DNA of 64,000 bases from Enterovibrio sp045679545. GTDB lineage: Bacteria; Pseudomonadota; Gammaproteobacteria; Enterobacterales; Vibrionaceae. The DNA is taken from contig NZ_CP166194.1 in assembly GCF_045679545.1 (NCBI RefSeq), forward strand, positions 682,001-746,000, in the 5' to 3' direction. Both the position numbers and the translations under genes were made by a program. Position 1 is the first letter of the stretch; each line of letters opens with the position of its first letter. Shown here piece after piece: positions 1 through 8,222 of the stretch. Below the pieces are notes generated by a model. It had not been told where the DNA came from. It did no database searches and saw nothing but the letters and a program-made list of their open reading frames with translations.

Positions 1-650
1 TCTATGTCACTTTTTGAGCCTCTTGGGTATTTGACTAAGTAGTGCAAATCCCGATTGCTGTTGTCGTCCTGGTAGGGGTCTATCCATATTTTACAATTAC
101 TTGGATTATCTTCGATAGAAGCGCGAAGAAGGAGCTTAGGCGCTTCTCCACCTGCACCTGTTGCACCCCCAGCCGCCGCTCCTCTCTGTTGGGCATAATC
201 TAAGAAGTCACTGGCGCGGCTTTTCACATCGTCAACGGAAAAGAAGAGGTTATCGGCAAGCTCAAAACGATCAGGGAGAGAGTCTTTGACTCTCAGATTA
301 CCAACTGGAGACAGGGTGCCATACCTCAACAAGACGTAGTCTTGCTCGGTAGCGGGAAGATCTTCAATGTCTAATTGTTTGACCCAGTATTTCCTGCTGG
401 CACCACTGGGCATGATGTCGTCGAGAAACGTCAACCAACCGGGCTCTCCCTTATCATCAAAGAAAAAAGCGACAGGGTGGTTGATGGAGACTGCGTGCAG
501 GTCATCTTTTTCATAATGATCAATGGCATAGTCCTGCAGATAGTCAACAGCGGTCACTTTGTAGTTGTTTTGGTCACTTTCAGGGAATGAAATGATGGCG
601 ATATCGCGCCATTGTTCGTTGATAAATGCCTGAATCGTCAGTTGTTCCAT
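1..650 (-). CDS. HipA-like serine/threonine kinase, N-terminal part (runs off the left edge)
   Basis: The reading frame is open from an ATG at 650 to the window edge, giving about 216 residues of a protein that in this family is usually over 400. The N-terminal domain reads like HipA: an RYGTLSPVGNLRV-type segment near residue 118 and a glycine-rich GAGGEAPKLLLR segment near residue 177, which corresponds to the GGA-rich ATP-binding start of the HipA kinase core. HipA-family kinases phosphorylate proteins such as aminoacyl-tRNA synthetases and act as toxins. No hipB-like antitoxin gene is seen upstream; it could lie downstream, outside the window. An in-frame ATG at 662 is an alternative start, and neither start has a strong ribosome site. 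The catalytic half is not visible, so activity cannot be judged. Confidence 0.75.
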   Translation of the reverse strand, partial: MEQLTIQAFINEQWRDIAIISFPESDQNNYKVTAVDYLQDYAIDHYEKDDLHAVSINHPVAFFFDDKGEPGWLTFLDDIMPSGASRKYWVKQLDIEDLPATEQDYVLLRYGTLSPVGNLRVKDSLPDRFELADNLFFSVDDVKSRASDFLDYAQQRGAAAGGATGAGGEAPKLLLRASIEDNPSNCKIWIDPYQDDNSNRDLHYLVKYPRGSKSDI

Positions 651-688
651 CACGAGCACCATAATCAGATTATATGTACAAATTTACT

Positions 689-725
689 CATAACCTACAA
701 TGCAAGCAACTAATGAGTAGTTATG
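689..725. promoter_or_regulatory. Imperfect inverted repeat upstream of the hipA-like gene
   Basis: CATAACCTAC at 689-698 faces GTAGTTATG at 717-725, with one base missing in the second arm. A TATAAT sequence on the minus strand lies just upstream at 736-731. The position before the hipA-like start suits an operator and promoter, but no well-spaced -35 box was found. Confidence 0.3.
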
Positions 726-863
726 TAGTCATTATATACTTTGATAAATGGTAATGCGTAATTAAATACTCACGGGCTGATGTTTTGGCATTGCTACCTA
801 TTCATTTGGGCGTTCACTTAGTCATAATGGTGGTCTATTGATTGCTGATCCTTACGACATTGG

Positions 864-1178
864 CTATTCAGGCGCAAAGCACCGCTTCACCATTTTCAAC
901 GACTGCTCAAAAATCGCCGTCGAAACATGCGCCGGAAATGCTTCAGGAAGCTGTCGTTTGACCTGTTCGATGGCTGAAGGAAGCTCGTTGGCAAACTCAT
1001 CCAAAATCGCCTGCATTCGCTGCGTACTAAATCCCACCTCTTTGGCGGTTGCCAAAAAGTGACGAGCGAAAATTTTCTCGAGTTTATACTTCCTGCCTTT
1101 GTTGGCTTTTAGTCTTACGCCATCAGGGATTAGTCCGAAGATCTTCAATACTTGAAAGAGACGTTCTACGACAGATGG
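864..1178 (-). pseudogene. Remnant of a second HipA-like protein (C-terminal end only)
   Basis: The frame is open from 1178 down to a TAG at 864-866, with a TAA just upstream at 1179-1181. It encodes about 100 residues that read like the helical C-terminus of HipA proteins: FARHFLATAKEVGF, then an LPSAIEQV segment and a FPAHVSTAIF segment. No N-terminal or kinase part precedes it, and only a TTG at 1148 could serve as a start. It lies upstream of, and on the same strand as, the partial hipA-like gene at the left edge. This fits a decayed or recombined tandem hipA copy. The family assignment rests on recognition of the pattern and is moderate. Confidence 0.5.
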
Positions 1179-1262
1179 TTAGATTTCCCCTGACCCTACA
1201 TTGATGAATAACGTTACGCGCTGGACTGGAACTAAAAAAAGTTAGCGCACGTTTTTCCTTTC

Positions 1263-2123
1263 CTAGTAAGTCAGAAACGCCATCAATTCATCCATATTTC
1301 CCACCACAATTTGCTGCCCTTGGGGCCTGTTTTTTTGCATGTGTATATCAATGTTGTACGCATCGAGAAGGTATCGGACGAGTGAGGCGTTGGTGGCGAT
1401 GCTGAGTGTGCCATTGCTCATACCATAATCTTTTTCGATCACGGCTTTTTGCTTTTCGTTGAAACGAAGATCGGGGATAAGCTCGATCGTCACATCCGTA
1501 TTCCAAAGCGCATCATCTTCCTTACCGTGCGAAGCATTGTCATTGATGTCTGGTACACCATGAATACGACTCAATACAAAATCACGATAGCCATCAGCAT
1601 GCTCACAATAGGCGCGAACATGCCAGCGAAGCGGTGTGCAAACCAAGGTGTGAGGAGAGATGATACGTTCCACGGTCTCGCCATCTTTTAAAGATGTGTA
1701 ACAAATATCGACACGTTTTTTCTCTCGAATGGCTTGAACTAAGGGTCGCAGTGCCTCTGGTGAAATATTGCGTGTGACTGGGCGAACCATCGCAGTGTGC
1801 TCAAACCCCATATCCAACTCTGCAAATGTCACCGTCATGTCTTCACGACGAGAGAGAATATGAAGGTACTCATCTGCATGACCTGAAGTCAGCTTCGGAC
1901 TGAAGCAATCGCTAGGCTTGTAGCCTTTGAGGTGCTTGTCGTAAACAAGGTTGCCGGGGGCTATGTCGGCTAAGTAAGAATTGATGTCTTTTGATGCTTG
2001 CTGGCGGACGATACCAAAGCTTTGTGTTAAGTGATTGGTGGTTAAGCGCCCCTCCCATAGAGCAACAATTTCAATCACTCGGTATCGCAAGAGTAGGTCC
2101 CACCTAATCGGCCACTTTGTCAT
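1263..2123 (-). CDS. WYL-domain transcriptional regulator (BrxR/CapW-like)
   Basis: This 286-residue protein has an N-terminal winged-helix region (about residues 1-75) and a central WYL domain (about 125-205) containing the segments VDICYTSLKDG, ISPHTLVCTPLRWHVRAYCE and DFVLSRI. A C-terminal dimerisation-like extension follows. Length and layout match the BrxR/CapW family of repressors that sit beside phage-defence operons and bind inverted repeats in their own promoter regions. It is divergent from the ddmD-like gene, with 142 bases between the two starts, and a dyad lies in that gap. The likely role is repression of the neighbouring defence operon, relieved by a ligand bound at the WYL domain; that is inferred from family and position. 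Confidence 0.85.
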   Translation of the reverse strand: MTKWPIRWDLLLRYRVIEIVALWEGRLTTNHLTQSFGIVRQQASKDINSYLADIAPGNLVYDKHLKGYKPSDCFSPKLTSGHADEYLHILSRREDMTVTFAELDMGFEHTAMVRPVTRNISPEALRPLVQAIREKKRVDICYTSLKDGETVERIISPHTLVCTPLRWHVRAYCEHADGYRDFVLSRIHGVPDINDNASHGKEDDALWNTDVTIELIPDLRFNEKQKAVIEKDYGMSNGTLSIATNASLVRYLLDAYNIDIHMQKNRPQGQQIVVGNMDELMAFLTY

Positions 2124-2265
2124 TCTTCGAGTCCTGTCTAGTTATTTTACATGTTTATGTAATCAGTATTTACCTGTCATTAATGGTGACATAGTATTTT
2201 TTGGACAATTTATCGTCAAGTCGGTAGACAGCTGGCAGGGCAAGGAGCATATCGGAGCGTGGGTC
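2124..2265. promoter_or_regulatory. Divergent promoter region with candidate WYL-regulator operator
   Basis: This AT-rich gap separates the WYL regulator from ddmD. It contains a dyad with arms TGTCA (2175-2179) and TGACA (2187-2191) around a 7-base spacer, and a smaller ACAT/ATGT dyad just before it. Family members bind such repeats between divergent genes. The exact operator is a guess. Confidence 0.4.
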
Positions 2266-5200
2266 ATGAGTGCATTACTTGAAACTTATCTAGAGATGGC
2301 AGGGCCTGAAACGTGCCAGTTAAAAGACGGATTTTTGGCCATCATTGATGCTCAGACTGGTCTCGGAAAGACGTATCAAGCCACTGAGCTACAACTGGCA
2401 CACTTGATTGCAGATTCGAAAATAACGCTTATTTACGCCACGAACTTGCGGGTTAACGTGAAGGAAGCGTATGAGGCATTGCTTGAACGCATCGACAGCA
2501 AATCGGCGCTTAGTGAGGAGCGAAAAGCAGAGCTGAAACGCAACGTCATTTGGATTCCTGCCCAAGACACTGCCATTGCCGAATTATCGGAGGTCGATTG
2601 GGCGACGATATTCGAGGCGCTCGATGTACAACAGCAAAGAGAAGTCAAAACGATACTCGACAAAATCGCGTTGCTAAATCAGGCAAAAAGCGGCAGCAAT
2701 AATTCGCTGTTTGATCAGGAGCTACGCGATGAACGTAGCAAGGTTTTCACTCTGCTCAAGGCATGTCTAAAAGGCATTGAAATCAAAGACGCAACGTTAA
2801 ATGATGTTATAGACCGAATATTCCCGGCAAGAAGGATAGATCGGGACAAAACGCAGGTACTCTTTTTAACTACATCAAAGTTGCTCTATCCGTGGCATAG
2901 CATTGATAAAAGCTACAGAATTAGTGATTTCCTTGATAACTCACTGTTGATCCTTGATGAGTTTGACCGCCAGCAAAGTGAGTTTTTGACCCACTTAATC
3001 AATACCGTCTCTGACTACGACATTATCGCCTTAACACGCAAGTTCTATTCGAGTTTTGACAGTTTCAAAATTCATGGTTCGCCAGAATTTAATGGGGTTG
3101 ATCAATGTTTTGACCGCTTTCGCAATGCGCTCGTGGAATATAAAGATAAGTGGCATGTTAACTACCGGCCATTCATCACCGCAGCAACGATTCAAAAAGG
3201 AAGTGAAAATCAAAACCGGATATTCACGCTCCTCTCTGACAGGATGTCCATTCATGCCATCAACTTTAAGGACGAAGCGTTAAAGTCACAAGTTAACCAT
3301 GCGCTAGGGAGCCATGAGATTGGTCCTGGCGGCACCGAAAGTGCAATAAAGTTTGTGAACAATGGCGCCCAGCTCGTCAGAACATTCTGCAATGGCATGC
3401 TAAGCGCAGTTCTTGCGCTGAAAAAGAACGTAGAGAGCTCTGAGGATTCTAAAACTTATACGACAGAAAATCTGGTGGGAAAAATTCTCAATAACCTGGG
3501 CCTGGTGGAGCTTACACCAAGCATCATGTCGTTAATCTCTGCTCGGCTAAGTTTCAAAGTTCAAAAAGAACACAAAGCTTATAGCTTTCACGATAGCGGG
3601 TTCGAAATTGCCAATATTGCCAAGTACAGCGACACAGACAATACCGCTAAAGCCTCCACGTTTGATTTGGCGTTAACATCAACAGGCTTACTTGCTCACT
3701 GGGTGCTGGCGGGGGCTAGAGTCCTTGGTGTGAGTGCGACCGCCACCAGCCGTACCGCGATCCATAACTTTGATCTTGAGTATCTCAGTGATGTGCTTTC
3801 TGACCGTTTAGTTCTCCTCAATCCCGAACAAAAAGCGGCGATACAATCGGAGTATCTCGAAAAGCGCAGATACGAAGAAAACCAGGTCCAGATTCATGTA
3901 AAAGGTATTTCTGAGCGTGTGGAGTGGGGAGGGATTGCAGAACTCTATCAAGAGTTTAGAGGGGCACGGTTGCATCCAGTGTTACTTGAAAATGAAATGT
4001 GTAAGCTCTTAAACGTGGACATGGGGCAATTAAAGTTCGCCGTTAACAGAGCCAATAAGCTCATCGAATCCATTCGTCAGTTCTCACTGCACCCAAGCAA
4101 CCGGTATCACTTCTGTATGCTCAATAGAAGCTATAGAAACCGCGAGTTTATGGAGTTTATGGGCTGTGTGGGCGAAAAATACGGTGTCACTATTTTTGAG
4201 AACATCAATGCAGCCTCGTTCAGGAACGATCAATTCCAAGCCATATTAAATTTGTTGGAGAGCACCTCGAGAAAAGTCGTGGTAATAACAAACTACCAGG
4301 CGACTGGGGCGGGGTTATCGCCTTCGTACACTATGGGTGAAAACCATTCGTTGACTTACGTTGGCCCCAAAGGCGTTGCGCCATTCCAGAACAAAACGGA
4401 TATTGATTCTATCTATTTAGAACAACCCATGAGTTTGATTGGCAGTCGAATTGGCGAAGACTTGGCGATGAAGGAGCGAGATCTTGCCATTAAAAAGAAT
4501 ATCCACGATGCGTTAATGCTTCACGAAAAAGGCATCGTCGTCGCCAACGAAGTTAAATTGAAACTCAAATCCCTCATTTCAACACGAGTCAATGGCTATG
4601 CAGTTGGTGATCTGAGAAGCACTTACAAACAGAGCGAAGATTACCGATATGCGGTTTACCGTTTTATCGAGCAAGCGCTTGGCCGAATGTGCCGTACTGA
4701 GTGGAAGCAAAGTGAAATCACCATTATGTATGACGCTGTCACCGATTTTGTTGAAACGCTGGCCAAAGACAACCGCAACCTTTCATATCTGTCGCATGAG
4801 TACCAAGCATTGATAGCGGAGATCAAACAGTGCTACAAAGCGATGGAGCATGAAAAGCAACGTATGTCTTACCACCCAAGGGCTTCACGAAATTTCGCGC
4901 ATATCCAAAGGCTAGTGAGCAGTGTGTATGAACACCAGAACGAAAACGCGATTGGTCAGTACGAGAGATTGCGAACATGGATGCTGAAAAAACCCGCCAT
5001 GTCGCCATCGCCAACAGGCGAGGAGGTTCGCTACTACATTGATGTGCAGGCGCCTCTGGGCGAGTACCAGTATCAAATCGATTATTCCGAGGAGAAAGGG
5101 ATCACTGAGATTTTCATTGATCCAGCGGACGAGCCCAGCTTACGAGAAGTGTCTGAGCAGTCGGCCCGTTTGCCATTGCTGATGAAGAACGATCTAGTTG

Positions 5201-5748
5201 CTGCACATTTCGAAGCGAACGGCTTTGCGACCACATTTGGCGGTGGTCAGTTTGTGTTAGCGCCAGCCATGTTTGATCTCTACATGGGAGCGCTTGGCGA
5301 GGAAGCGGTTAGTGCGATCTTGCTGGCTTTTGGTTATGAGATTCAAAAAATGCCAGAGGGATGCGTAGAGTGGTTTGATGGATACATTGAACTAGGAAAC
5401 CGAATCCTGTTGGTTGACGTCAAACATTGGGATTTAGAACTGGGCTGTTTGGTTCATGACAACTCCTTGCGTAAATGCCAAGCCAAGTTGGAACAAATGA
5501 GGGCCAATCCTCCTGCCGAGTTTGCGAACAAACGTCTGCAGGCGTTGTACATCAACACCATCTGGAGCGGAGCCGAGGGGATAAATTCGCGCCAATACGT
5601 GAGTGATGGTGAACAGTTTGTCGCGCACGCGAATCCTGATTTAGCGGACGTTATTGAAATCCCGGGGATCATCGATAGTGAATCAGGTGCGAATAACGTT
5701 CCTACAATGACCCAATTACTCGAACTATTGAACCAATTTGCGGAGTGA
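2266..5748 (+). CDS. ddmD: DdmD-like helicase-nuclease of the DdmDE plasmid-elimination system
   Basis: This is a 1160-residue superfamily 2 helicase. Visible motifs are Walker A AQTGLGKT (29-36), a DEFD box (231-234), SAT (490-492) and the motif VI sequence QALGRMCR (803-810). The C-terminus carries a PD-(D/E)XK-like nuclease signature: D1038, E1042 and then D1051-V-K1053. In the family, DdmD is recruited by DdmE to plasmid DNA, unwinds it and degrades it. Size and domain order fit the V. cholerae protein (about 1190 residues), as does the downstream partner gene. The frame is open back to 2035, but the ATG at 2266 has a GGAG eight bases upstream, and the earlier part overlaps the divergent regulator. 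The stop touches the start region of ddmE, so the two are translationally coupled. The family call is from recognition, not alignment. Confidence 0.8.
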   Translation: MSALLETYLEMAGPETCQLKDGFLAIIDAQTGLGKTYQATELQLAHLIADSKITLIYATNLRVNVKEAYEALLERIDSKSALSEERKAELKRNVIWIPAQDTAIAELSEVDWATIFEALDVQQQREVKTILDKIALLNQAKSGSNNSLFDQELRDERSKVFTLLKACLKGIEIKDATLNDVIDRIFPARRIDRDKTQVLFLTTSKLLYPWHSIDKSYRISDFLDNSLLILDEFDRQQSEFLTHLINTVSDYDIIALTRKFYSSFDSFKIHGSPEFNGVDQCFDRFRNALVEYKDKWHVNYRPFITAATIQKGSENQNRIFTLLSDRMSIHAINFKDEALKSQVNHALGSHEIGPGGTESAIKFVNNGAQLVRTFCNGMLSAVLALKKNVESSEDSKTYTTENLVGKILNNLGLVELTPSIMSLISARLSFKVQKEHKAYSFHDSGFEIANIAKYSDTDNTAKASTFDLALTSTGLLAHWVLAGARVLGVSATATSRTAIHNFDLEYLSDVLSDRLVLLNPEQKAAIQSEYLEKRRYEENQVQIHVKGISERVEWGGIAELYQEFRGARLHPVLLENEMCKLLNVDMGQLKFAVNRANKLIESIRQFSLHPSNRYHFCMLNRSYRNREFMEFMGCVGEKYGVTIFENINAASFRNDQFQAILNLLESTSRKVVVITNYQATGAGLSPSYTMGENHSLTYVGPKGVAPFQNKTDIDSIYLEQPMSLIGSRIGEDLAMKERDLAIKKNIHDALMLHEKGIVVANEVKLKLKSLISTRVNGYAVGDLRSTYKQSEDYRYAVYRFIEQALGRMCRTEWKQSEITIMYDAVTDFVETLAKDNRNLSYLSHEYQALIAEIKQCYKAMEHEKQRMSYHPRASRNFAHIQRLVSSVYEHQNENAIGQYERLRTWMLKKPAMSPSPTGEEVRYYIDVQAPLGEYQYQIDYSEEKGITEIFIDPADEPSLREVSEQSARLPLLMKNDLVAAHFEANGFATTFGGGQFVLAPAMFDLYMGALGEEAVSAILLAFGYEIQKMPEGCVEWFDGYIELGNRILLVDVKHWDLELGCLVHDNSLRKCQAKLEQMRANPPAEFANKRLQALYINTIWSGAEGINSRQYVSDGEQFVAHANPDLADVIEIPGIIDSESGANNVPTMTQLLELLNQFAE

Positions 5749-5753
5749 AACAG

Positions 5754-7727
5754 ATGAGCCGAAGTTTAACTACCCTCATTGACCTAACCTTTGATTCTGA
5801 TGCACTAAGCCAAAAGTACGTGATTTACAAAGCGTCACTGGACAAAAGCAAGGGGTATGCGGGGTACGCTCAGCAACTGAGTATGGTAGAACGCGCGTCT
5901 ACGCCCAAAGCGCTTATCAAGCATTCAGGCTACTACTGGATATTGCGTGACAAACATGACAACACTAGACCGGAATCGGCAGACATCGCTTTTGAGCGGG
6001 TGAAGTTTGAAGATTGTGATCAGTTAATGTTGGGACGCCTCTTTGTGCGTGCTCTCGGGAAAGTGGCGCCGAGTGAGTTTTTTTCAGGGCTTGGGGAGAC
6101 GTTTCTTTTTGTTGAACCGGATACGTTTTTTGAGCATACCGTCTACAAATGCTTGAAATTTGATCTCAAAGAAAGCGTGCGCTTTAACGCCTTATTCATC
6201 TCCATGGATGGAACGACATTTTCGCCGATTGAAACGGCTTACAAGCCAGCGGGCGTTATTGAAAAACAGCCCAAATTTGAGTTCGACATGGAAAGTGGGC
6301 TGTTGCGACGCAACCCTAAAGGCAACCTCATTGAGCACAGTCCTGGTAAGAAAAAGTTCACGACTAATGCCATCGATATTTCAGGTCAAGAGCCGATATC
6401 GCTGCAAAAGACCAAAACGGGCGCTATTTATCAGTTCGTTGAGTTGATGAACCAGCATTTCTCAGGCTGCTTATCGCTGCAACTAAAACCCATAGAGGCG
6501 ACTTGGCGAGAGCACTACAAAAAACGCGATGTTGAAAAGGTGTATCAACGTATCTATCAAGTGATTGATGCTGCTGGTGGTTTACAAATTGTGAATGCAT
6601 CACTGAAAGATGAGGGCGTTGAGAAGCTCAAACAGCAACAATGGCCTGTGAAGGTCGAGTTTGTGGAAGCCGCAGATATCGATGCCAGAAAGCCATTACT
6701 CGTGGTTTTAGACACAGCAGAAGACTACGACAAGGCAGGGCTAGCCGATCCTAAATCTGGTTTCTACACTTCGGACAGAGTGACACAAAGTGTCTACAAC
6801 TCGACGATTGCCACTGTACGCCCAAAAGCGAAAGGCAATGCGCTGAGCCCGATCATTGATGCGTTAGTAAAAGAAATCGCAATCAAACAAGAATGCTTAG
6901 AGCGCAAGTTTCTTATTCAGAAATTGAATGGAAACTATTGGTTTGTGGAAAGAGAAGACCCTACGTATGGCAACAAAGATCCGATTTTTCATATCTTAAA
7001 ATGTAACGACGGTAGCTTTCGGTATGAGCAGCAAGATGAGTATTACTTTGATGATCTCGGTATCGATCCACCTGAAAAGCGACGTTATTTTGAAACGCTG
7101 AACTATGTGATCGACATGGCGCAGCAACCCCCTCAAATCTGTACCATTGTTCATGAGAAAATCGCTGCTATTCCGGACGCAGCCCAACTCTTTGACGTAC
7201 TTGAGCATTTAAAGAGAAGCAACCAGCACGGAATAAGTCGAGAGTTTATCGAGCAGTTCCTCGATGATTCTGCTTATAAACACGATCCAATCCGCGACAA
7301 ACTGGTGTCCATGATGGAGACGCACCCTTTGCAGGCAGAGTTTTACAAAGAAGACCTCAAAGCTGCCAAAATAGGGTACCGCTCGACCGCAGAGCAAGCA
7401 CTGATTGATGGCTATTTTGAAGAAACAGAAGTCATGCTCAATTACTCATTGAAAGGAGGGCACAATGAATACCTCGAAGCCTTAACGGGGCATTTCTACG
7501 ATGCTGAGCATTCAGCGTATTTTGTGGGCAGTGAAAAAGGCGGCTTTAAGTTCAGCCGAGGGCAGTTCAACCACCTGAGATACCTCGACGGACCAGAAGA
7601 GTTGAAGCAAGTCTGCTTAGAGCTAACCAAGAGTTATTTCGTCCGTAACAAGCTTGCCACGGTCAAACCTTTCCCGTTTAAGTATTTGTCTGAATGCAAA
7701 GACAGGGCGAAGTATGGCAATGATTAG
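5754..7727 (+). CDS. ddmE: DdmE-like Argonaute-related protein of the DdmDE system
   Basis: This 657-residue protein follows ddmD with a 5-base gap. GGAG at 5742-5745 supports the ATG at 5754; a GTG at 5745 is an alternative start. DdmE of V. cholerae (about 690 residues) is a divergent, catalytically inactive prokaryotic Argonaute that uses short DNA guides to mark plasmids for DdmD. Here a MID-like stretch is recognisable: a hydrophobic strand ending LLVVLD (to D320), then GFYTSDRVTQSV with T344-Q345. I could not pick out a DEDX catalytic tetrad in the C-terminal half, which agrees with an inactive PIWI domain. Sequence recognition alone is weak; the call leans on gene order, size and the helicase-nuclease partner. 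It could instead be a different MID/PIWI-like partner. Confidence 0.7.
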   Translation: MSRSLTTLIDLTFDSDALSQKYVIYKASLDKSKGYAGYAQQLSMVERASTPKALIKHSGYYWILRDKHDNTRPESADIAFERVKFEDCDQLMLGRLFVRALGKVAPSEFFSGLGETFLFVEPDTFFEHTVYKCLKFDLKESVRFNALFISMDGTTFSPIETAYKPAGVIEKQPKFEFDMESGLLRRNPKGNLIEHSPGKKKFTTNAIDISGQEPISLQKTKTGAIYQFVELMNQHFSGCLSLQLKPIEATWREHYKKRDVEKVYQRIYQVIDAAGGLQIVNASLKDEGVEKLKQQQWPVKVEFVEAADIDARKPLLVVLDTAEDYDKAGLADPKSGFYTSDRVTQSVYNSTIATVRPKAKGNALSPIIDALVKEIAIKQECLERKFLIQKLNGNYWFVEREDPTYGNKDPIFHILKCNDGSFRYEQQDEYYFDDLGIDPPEKRRYFETLNYVIDMAQQPPQICTIVHEKIAAIPDAAQLFDVLEHLKRSNQHGISREFIEQFLDDSAYKHDPIRDKLVSMMETHPLQAEFYKEDLKAAKIGYRSTAEQALIDGYFEETEVMLNYSLKGGHNEYLEALTGHFYDAEHSAYFVGSEKGGFKFSRGQFNHLRYLDGPEELKQVCLELTKSYFVRNKLATVKPFPFKYLSECKDRAKYGND

Positions 7728-7885
7728 ATAGCGAACGGGGTCTTGGCGACGAGCGTCCATTTCGTGCATAAAACAGAGTTTTCTCTATCGGGGAGTTACA
7801 ATTGGTAACGTGGGAAATGACTTGAGCGAGTGGATGGAAGAGCGTTTGCAAACCAGAGTGGTTGCCATGTGACCAACTAAGCAGA

Positions 7886-7906
7886 GGCAGTGCACAATGC
7901 GCTGCC
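7886..7906. other. Hairpin between ddmE and the BREX locus
   Basis: GGCAGTGC (7886-7893) pairs with GCGCTGCC (7899-7906) around a five-base loop, with one G-T pair. There is no T-run, so it is not a clear intrinsic terminator. It may still separate the ddmDE and BREX transcription units. The rest of 7728-7990 holds no gene I can support. Confidence 0.35.
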
Positions 7907-7990
7907 CAGATCATTGTTCATTCCCCAATTTTCCCATATTCTCTCACCATCAAACTTGTCAATAAAATCAGTTAGGACTAGTGCGCTGAA

Positions 7991-8170
7991 ATGAATGACC
8001 AAATTTTAACCTTGAAAGAGGTGGCCACGTACCTAAAGTTGGCTGAAAAAACAGCGTATCGACTGGCGAGTGAAGGGAGGCTACCAGGCTTTAAAGTCGG
8101 TGGATCTTGGCGCTTTAAGCTGGAAGATATTCAAGCTTGGATAGAAGAGCAAAAGGCTAAAGTTTGTTGA
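7991..8170 (+). CDS. Small excisionase-type helix-turn-helix protein upstream of BREX
   Basis: This is a 59-residue ORF starting at an ATG. It reads as the MerR/excisionase-like HTH_17 domain: an LTLKEVATYLKLAEKTAYRL helix-turn-helix, then the GRLPGFKVGGSWRF wing, then IQAWIEEQ. Proteins of this type are common as excisionases or small repressors in mobile elements. Here it is immediately upstream of brxF, separated by 52 bases that carry two palindromes, so a role in controlling the BREX operon is the best inference. It is distinct from the AlpA-like protein near the integrase. Confidence 0.8.
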   Translation: MNDQILTLKEVATYLKLAEKTAYRLASEGRLPGFKVGGSWRFKLEDIQAWIEEQKAKVC

Positions 8171-8184
8171 GAAAACTAGCCAGG

Positions 8185-8220
8185 TTGAAAACCATTAATT
8201 TTCAAGTTCTGAGGTAGAAC
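8185..8220 (+). promoter_or_regulatory. Two adjacent palindromes directly upstream of brxF
   Basis: TTGAAAA (8185-8191) and TTTTCAA (8199-8205) form a perfect 7-base dyad with a 7-base spacer. It is followed immediately by GTTCT (8206-8210) and AGAAC (8216-8220) around GAGGT. The GAGG is the likely ribosome site of brxF (ATG at 8223) and sits in the loop of the second dyad. The layout suggests a repressor operator, RNA-level control, or both. Confidence 0.45.
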
Positions 8221-8222
8221 CT

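Noticed and set aside
2035..2265. Upstream extension of the helicase-nuclease frame to 2035
   Set aside because: The extension overlaps the divergent WYL regulator and reads as an unlikely N-terminus. The ATG at 2266 has GGAG at the right distance and starts just before the Walker A region, as expected.
2266..7727. pPIWI_RE three-gene island (DinG-type helicase, PIWI, REase)
   Set aside because: Considered because of the helicase, nuclease and PIWI-like combination. The nuclease is fused to the helicase, only two genes are present, and sizes fit DdmDE better.
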